DNA of 64,000 nucleotides from Kingdonia uniflora (taxonomy: Eukaryota > Streptophyta > Magnoliopsida > Ranunculales > Circaeasteraceae). Of the stretch, positions 60,171-64,000 are shown one piece after another. Numbering within the stretch: the first letter of the stretch is position 1; every line of letters begins with the position of its first letter. The position numbers and the translations under genes are program-made. The notes beneath the pieces were generated by a model. It was not told the origin of the DNA, made no database searches, and worked only from the letters and a program-made list of their open reading frames with translations. The stretch is from contig JACGCM010000940.1 of assembly GCA_014058105.1 (NCBI GenBank), positions 682,001-746,000 of the forward strand, written 5' to 3'.

Positions 60171-62489
60171 TTACGATGCATCTGTCTGTGTTAAAAAATT
60201 GTCAAAGTTATCAAGGTAGGACTCAATCTCGTCTAGCTTCAAAACTGCGAATTCAAAGTTTGATTTCATCTTCGAGGCCCTTTCAAATAATTTTGATGCA
60301 TGAAGGGATAGGTGGCTATGGCGTAAGGGATGTCGTAAGTTTTCTCCTCCCAATTGACTTTTATCATACGACCTTGAAAACTTGTTTGAACCAATTGCTC
60401 ACCTTGTCATAATGAAAGCTTCAGGTATTTTGAGAATGTCGTATTTCAAGAAAACCTTCAGGAGGTGACAACATGGGAGTCCAACATACTCAAACAAGTT
60501 ACATCCACAATTACCAGTTAGCTTGTCTAAGTCTATATTTAACTCAAATGGCCCGGTACCACCACTATGGGACTTCACCGTAACTTGTCGAAGGTTGTCT
60601 TCTACGTTTCTTTCTATTTCAATGAAGTGGACAACCTGGTCAAACTGATCTTGAAGTTTGTAGAACATTGTTCTTGTGTAAATCTTTGTAACATCTTTTA
60701 GTAGAGCTTGATGAGGACCAACTTGATGATATTTGTGTTCTAATGCAAAGTCTTCTCCACTCTCTCCTTTGCATACCTCTAAAAGTACAGTCTCATACTT
60801 GGCACAAAATTGTACAACCCAGTTATTACTGGCAACCAACTATTAAAGAAGTTGTTTATGGACTCACTCCGTCCTGTACTGCTCATGCCTACATAGAAGG
60901 TCAAACAATTCCATAATGGTATCCATTTATGCCTAATATTGAAGATGCCTTGCATCTAAAGGTTATCATCCAATTTATGTTTCTTCATTAGGTTCATCCA
61001 CTTCTTTTCAAACTCTACAGCCTCATATGTGTCGTGCATTATCGAATCGATATCTTCTTTAAATGTAGATGGTTCTCGATAAACATGGCCTATCTTCTTA
61101 GGAAATTTGTATGTGATGTGCCTCAGACAAAATTGATGTCTGGTGTAGGGGAAGACCTACAAATAAACCAGAGGAACATAGAATGATTTAGAGACATTGC
61201 TTCATAATCTATAATGTCGATCAAAATCTTGGGTCGACAATAAAATGTCAATACATGATTGTACTTGATAATATATTGGAGTTATATATAACATTGGAAT
61301 TATGAAACAAAATATTGTCGATCTCGGCAATTATGACAATGTACATGACGCATTGCATATATAGCATTGTCAATTTCGACAAATACCAAGTACAATTGGA
61401 GTTATATATCGATTATATTGTCGACCTATATGGTAAATCGATAATTTAATCAGTGCGTAGTCTGTCCAATTCGAACTCCTTTTTTACCTTGGGAATAACG
61501 GCGGCCATAGCTGCATCATGATCAGTGATAATTGAAACAGGGTGTTTGTAGTTCATTAGCTTCAACCAAGTATGGAACAACCATACAAATGTGTTTTCCT
61601 TCTCATTCCTTAGTAGAGCACATCCGTATTGAATTGTTTAGTAGTAGTTGTTGATCCCTGCAAACGGAGCAAAATGCATCTTGTAGATATTGGTCCGGTA
61701 CGTAGTATCGAAGGTGACGACCTCTCCAAATGCCTTGTATGCGCACTTTGAACGTCCATCAATCCAAAAAAATAGGGCTCGGTCCTCCTCATCTAATTCT
61801 ATATTAAAATAAAACATCAGATCTTCAGTTTGTTTCTTCCTAAACTACTCCAACGCGACTTGTGCATCTCCTCTGACTAGTCTTTCCTTATCTACTTTGG
61901 CATTGTAGTTGTAACAATCCCATTTGTTGAAGGTTTGATCTGAGAATAATGACAGGACCTTGCTCACTGGAATATTGTAGAGCTTAAATATTGTTGTCAA
62001 GTTTTTTGCTACTTCTGGAAAGAATCTGTTAACCTTCATATGATGATGATTTCGCGGAGATACGAGTTTATGGTTATGGATATTCGTGAAACTGGTGACA
62101 ATATATTTTCCTATTTTGGTATTCCAATTAATATTCATTATTATTTTACACCCACACTTGTCAGATAATCTCCTGCTGCTAGATATGCCACTAGTCTATG
62201 GATCTATCCCATGGTTTTTTTTTGAGAAGCCATTACTCATACAACAGAAGTGGGCTCTGCCTATATCATTTGATCTGGAGCACTTAGTAGAATTGCGTAT
62301 CTTGGTAGAAAAACCTTGCCCTCTTCCATATCGTTCGTAGCACAGACGTGCGTCCTCAACAATATCAAAATGTTAACTCTTGTATGGGGCTTCTACCAAT
62401 AACGGGTCTATAATACGTTCATTTTCATACCTTTTTGGAGACTCATTACGAATAACTCTACTCCAATTTTTAGGTACATAGTCTTCCAT
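60171..62489 (-). pseudogene. FAR1-like MULE transposase
   Basis: It cuts and joins the element at its TIRs. ATG 62489 starts MEDYVPKNWSRVIRNESPKR. The FAR1 DNA-binding part follows (HFDIVEDARLCYERYGRGQG, TSFTNIHNHKLVSP near 62080). The DDE region has ALFFWIDGRSKCAYKAFGEV, VTFDTTYRTN (first Asp, about 61705), FVWLFHTWLK, then SIITDHDAAMAAVIPKVKKE (second Asp, about 61530). An intron (about 61440-61160) carries palindrome array 6. After it come YTRHQFCLRHITYKFPKKIG, GMSSTGRSESINNFF (Glu) and the SWIM finger CGCNLFEYVGLPCCHLLKVF (about 60510-60450), then a helical tail. Stops at several points (e.g. near 62375, 61845, 60960) disable this copy, but every block is present. Confidence 0.88.
61210..61445. 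repeat. Palindrome array 6 (3-4 units, in transposase intron)
   Basis: Units at 61314, 61366 and 61417 (steps 52 and 51), with a split unit near 61214-61241. Flanks AATGTACATGACGCATTG and ACCAAGTACAATTGGAGTTA match array 1 linkers (53790-53850), so arrays 1 and 6 share whole units, not only the core. Confidence 0.88.
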
Positions 62490-62877
62490 TGTCGATCTCA
62501 CTGACAAGTTAACACATAAAAGAAACAATTGTGAGTTGTCCAACGTAAGTAATTTGAGAAAATATTAGAAACTAAACACAAGTAATGTCCAATGCAATGT
62601 TCATTTCATTTGAAAGCCTTCATTTCATCACATGCTACAAAAGAGGAAATACAAAATATAAACAATGACCCCAAGCAAAACTTGTTGTACAACACAGACT
62701 TCTAGCACATACTCCTATCCAAAAATCTAGTTACATTGACATTCTTCCCAACTATATTGACCCCTTTGCTACCCATTTGAAAAATCGTCAGAAGAATTGT
62801 AATCAGCCCTCTTACACACTGAATTGAAATATGCCAAATATTGCTTTTCCCAGAACTTATTTTTTGTTGCCCAAATT

Positions 62878-63117
62878 CTAATTCCCACTCAATTTGGCTT
62901 GCCTCGCTTCTTGTGCTTCAACATCTTGCAGTGGTGGATAGATTTCTTTATGAGTAGGCAAAAAAAGTGGGATGTAGACACTATCGTAACTCTCTGACTC
63001 CTCCACGGCAAGGCACACACAAAATAATTTATAAACCCAGTGCAAAAAACTAAACACCATTGTCAGGCCTCTAAAATAACAGAAGTAAAACCTTATGAAA
63101 TTGTCATGCCTTAACAA
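62878..63117 (-). CDS. Small unrecognised ORF upstream of the transposase
   Basis: A 79-residue frame with a hydrophobic start and a soluble end (YDSVYIPLFLPTHKEIYPPL). It lies between array 7 and the transposase start on the same strand. It could be a 5' exon or chance. No domain is seen. Confidence 0.2.
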   Translation of the reverse strand: MLRHDNFIRFYFCYFRGLTMVFSFLHWVYKLFCVCLAVEESESYDSVYIPLFLPTHKEIYPPLQDVEAQEARQAKLSGN

Positions 63118-63170
63118 AGCATGCTTACAACATATGGCGTAACCTAAAATAAGCTGAAAATAAATGTAAT

Positions 63171-63400
63171 TTTGTCGAGTTCGACAATATACTCCTATAT
63201 GTCAAGACTTACATGTAAACTATTGTCGAGTTCGACAATGTAGTAGTGTGTAAAAACTTTCATGTCCAATATTATCGATATCAACAATTACAATAATGCA
63301 TGTAAGTAATTACATATCTAATATTGTCGAAATCGACAATTCTTGCGTGATGATTGAGACTTACGCTTACAAAATTGTCGAATTAGACATTTCCGACAAT
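63171..63400. repeat. Palindrome array 7 (5 units)
   Basis: Units at 63171, 63222, 63271, 63323 and 63374 (steps 51, 49, 52, 51). Perfect arms at 63222 and 63323. It lies between the transposase start and the right TIR, mirroring array 1 at the other end. Confidence 0.92.
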
Positions 63401-63788
63401 TCATACACTGGATTGCATGGGGAGACAATATTTAGATTACAAAGAGGATTATTAACAGGGGTTCCTTATTAACAAGGGATTACAATTTGTCAGAACATTC
63501 CATACAAAGCAGGTAGGTATAGTACTGGGGATCCCATACTATTGTGTCTAACTTTGAGAGAGGTAAGAGTTCCAAATACCTGTCAATAAAGATGAGTCTT
63601 CTCCTACTTTCTTCTATCACTGTGGCTGTCGCAGTTATTTGGAGAGAAGAATTACACCTCTAATAACAGAAAATCGCAAGAAAGAGAAAGAGAACGGTAT
63701 GGCTGAGAAAGTGATATGAGAGAGATAAAGTGATATGAGAACCAATTTGTTCAAATTTGAAAATTAGGGGAGGACAGAGGGAAACAAG

Positions 63789-63958
63789 ACGTGACTGAAG
63801 AGAGAGAAAGTGGGGCAGGATACACTATTTGGTTTTCCACCTCTTTTCCTATATAAGAAATCTTCAATTTTGAGAGCCACTCATCTAATAGAGATGAGTG
63901 GTTGGTATTGAGTGAGACTTGAGTGTTTGGTTTTTTGAGTATCTCTAAATCCTTCCCC
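63789..63958 (-). repeat. MULE right TIR
   Basis: Reverse complement of the left TIR: GGGGAAGGATTTAGAGA at the outer edge, ACGTGACTG at the inner. The same 10-bp-arm hairpin lies at 63877-63901. Confidence 0.88.
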
Positions 63959-64000
63959 TTTACTTAATACTTTTTTTTTTTTTGCCTTTATTTGTCCCTA

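Larger units (their letters stand above)
52847..63958. mobile_element. 11.1-kb Mutator-like element with PMD gene and palindrome arrays
   Basis: Flanking GTTATTTAA (52838-52846) and TTTACTTAA (63959-63967) agree at 7 of 9 bases, fitting the 9-bp duplication of Mutator elements. TIRs of about 170 bp (52847-53017, 63789-63958) differ at about ten places in the outer 150 bp by eye. Inside are a FAR1-like transposase (minus, 60171-62489), a multi-exon plus-strand gene with a plant mobile domain and coiled coil (53935-59247), and seven arrays of an 18-bp palindrome. Non-TIR gene content and size place it with large MULEs that carry extra genes. The coding parts carry a modest number of stops and frameshifts, so it is probably recently dead, with living relatives likely elsewhere in the genome. 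Confidence 0.88.

Noticed and set aside
53562..63400. Palindromes read as Rho-independent terminators or CRISPR repeats
   Set aside because: No T-tract polarity, no unique spacers and a eukaryotic setting.

Overview
The window is plant nuclear DNA, most likely from a dicot. It is AT-rich and intron-rich, and it is dominated by plant transposons: CACTA, PIF/Harbinger, a FAR1-type Mutator-like element (MULE), Helitron-like ends, Ty1/copia, Ty3/gypsy, a plant L1 LINE and an endogenous caulimovirus-like sequence. Between these lie broken pieces of plant genes (NLR, PPR, CDC48, PDR-type ABCG transporter, SNF2 helicase, FAD amine-oxidase/cyclopropane synthase). I see no clearly intact, conserved single-copy host gene. 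The identifications come from reading motifs by eye; no database search was run.

Layout. 1-2720: two copies of a CACTA terminus and flanking sequence bracket a broken gypsy element. 2749-9271: an unidentified minus-strand ORF is split by a 5.8-kb L1 LINE with a perfect 15-bp target duplication (3005-3019 / 8847-8861). 10361-15460: one SNF2-helicase exon is hit at its splice donor by a degenerate copia element with a 5-bp AGGTA duplication. 16324-20009: the two genes of a decayed PIF/Harbinger element, convergent. 22234-25055: a copia gag relic with a tRNA-Met primer site and, upstream of it, a TTCGAA-centred minisatellite. 26109-28885: a CC-NBS-LRR pseudogene. 30807-31331: the C-terminal end of a PPR protein. 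36876-37628: three exons of an amine-oxidase/cyclopropane-synthase pseudogene. 38707-43710: a Helitron-type 3' terminus followed, all on the minus strand, by fragments of CDC48, a PDR transporter and probably Hip/FAM10. 44005-49950: an endogenous pararetrovirus, broken. 51312-52808: two MITEs of about 0.4 kb with related ends.

52847-63958 is the most coherent and interesting unit: an 11.1-kb MULE with about 170-bp terminal inverted repeats. Each TIR contains a 10-bp-arm hairpin. On the minus strand the element encodes a FAR1-like transposase (DNA-binding region, DDE region, SWIM finger). On the plus strand it encodes a multi-exon gene with a plant mobile domain (PMD), a coiled-coil region and an unrecognised C-terminal part. 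Seven arrays of the 18-bp palindrome ATTGTCGANNTCGACAAT, about 32 units with a usual repeat length of 50-52 bp, lie only in its introns, gene-flanking and subterminal DNA, never in the exons. The spacing is about five helical turns. This looks like an element-specific array of dimer binding sites, or a young satellite bred inside the element. It is my main candidate for something undescribed.

Most genes in the window are pseudogenes: nearly every long reading frame carries stops or frameshifts, often with single-base changes. The transposons are nested, so relative ages can be ordered: ORF before LINE, helicase exon before copia, Helitron-type unit before or with the pararetrovirus.
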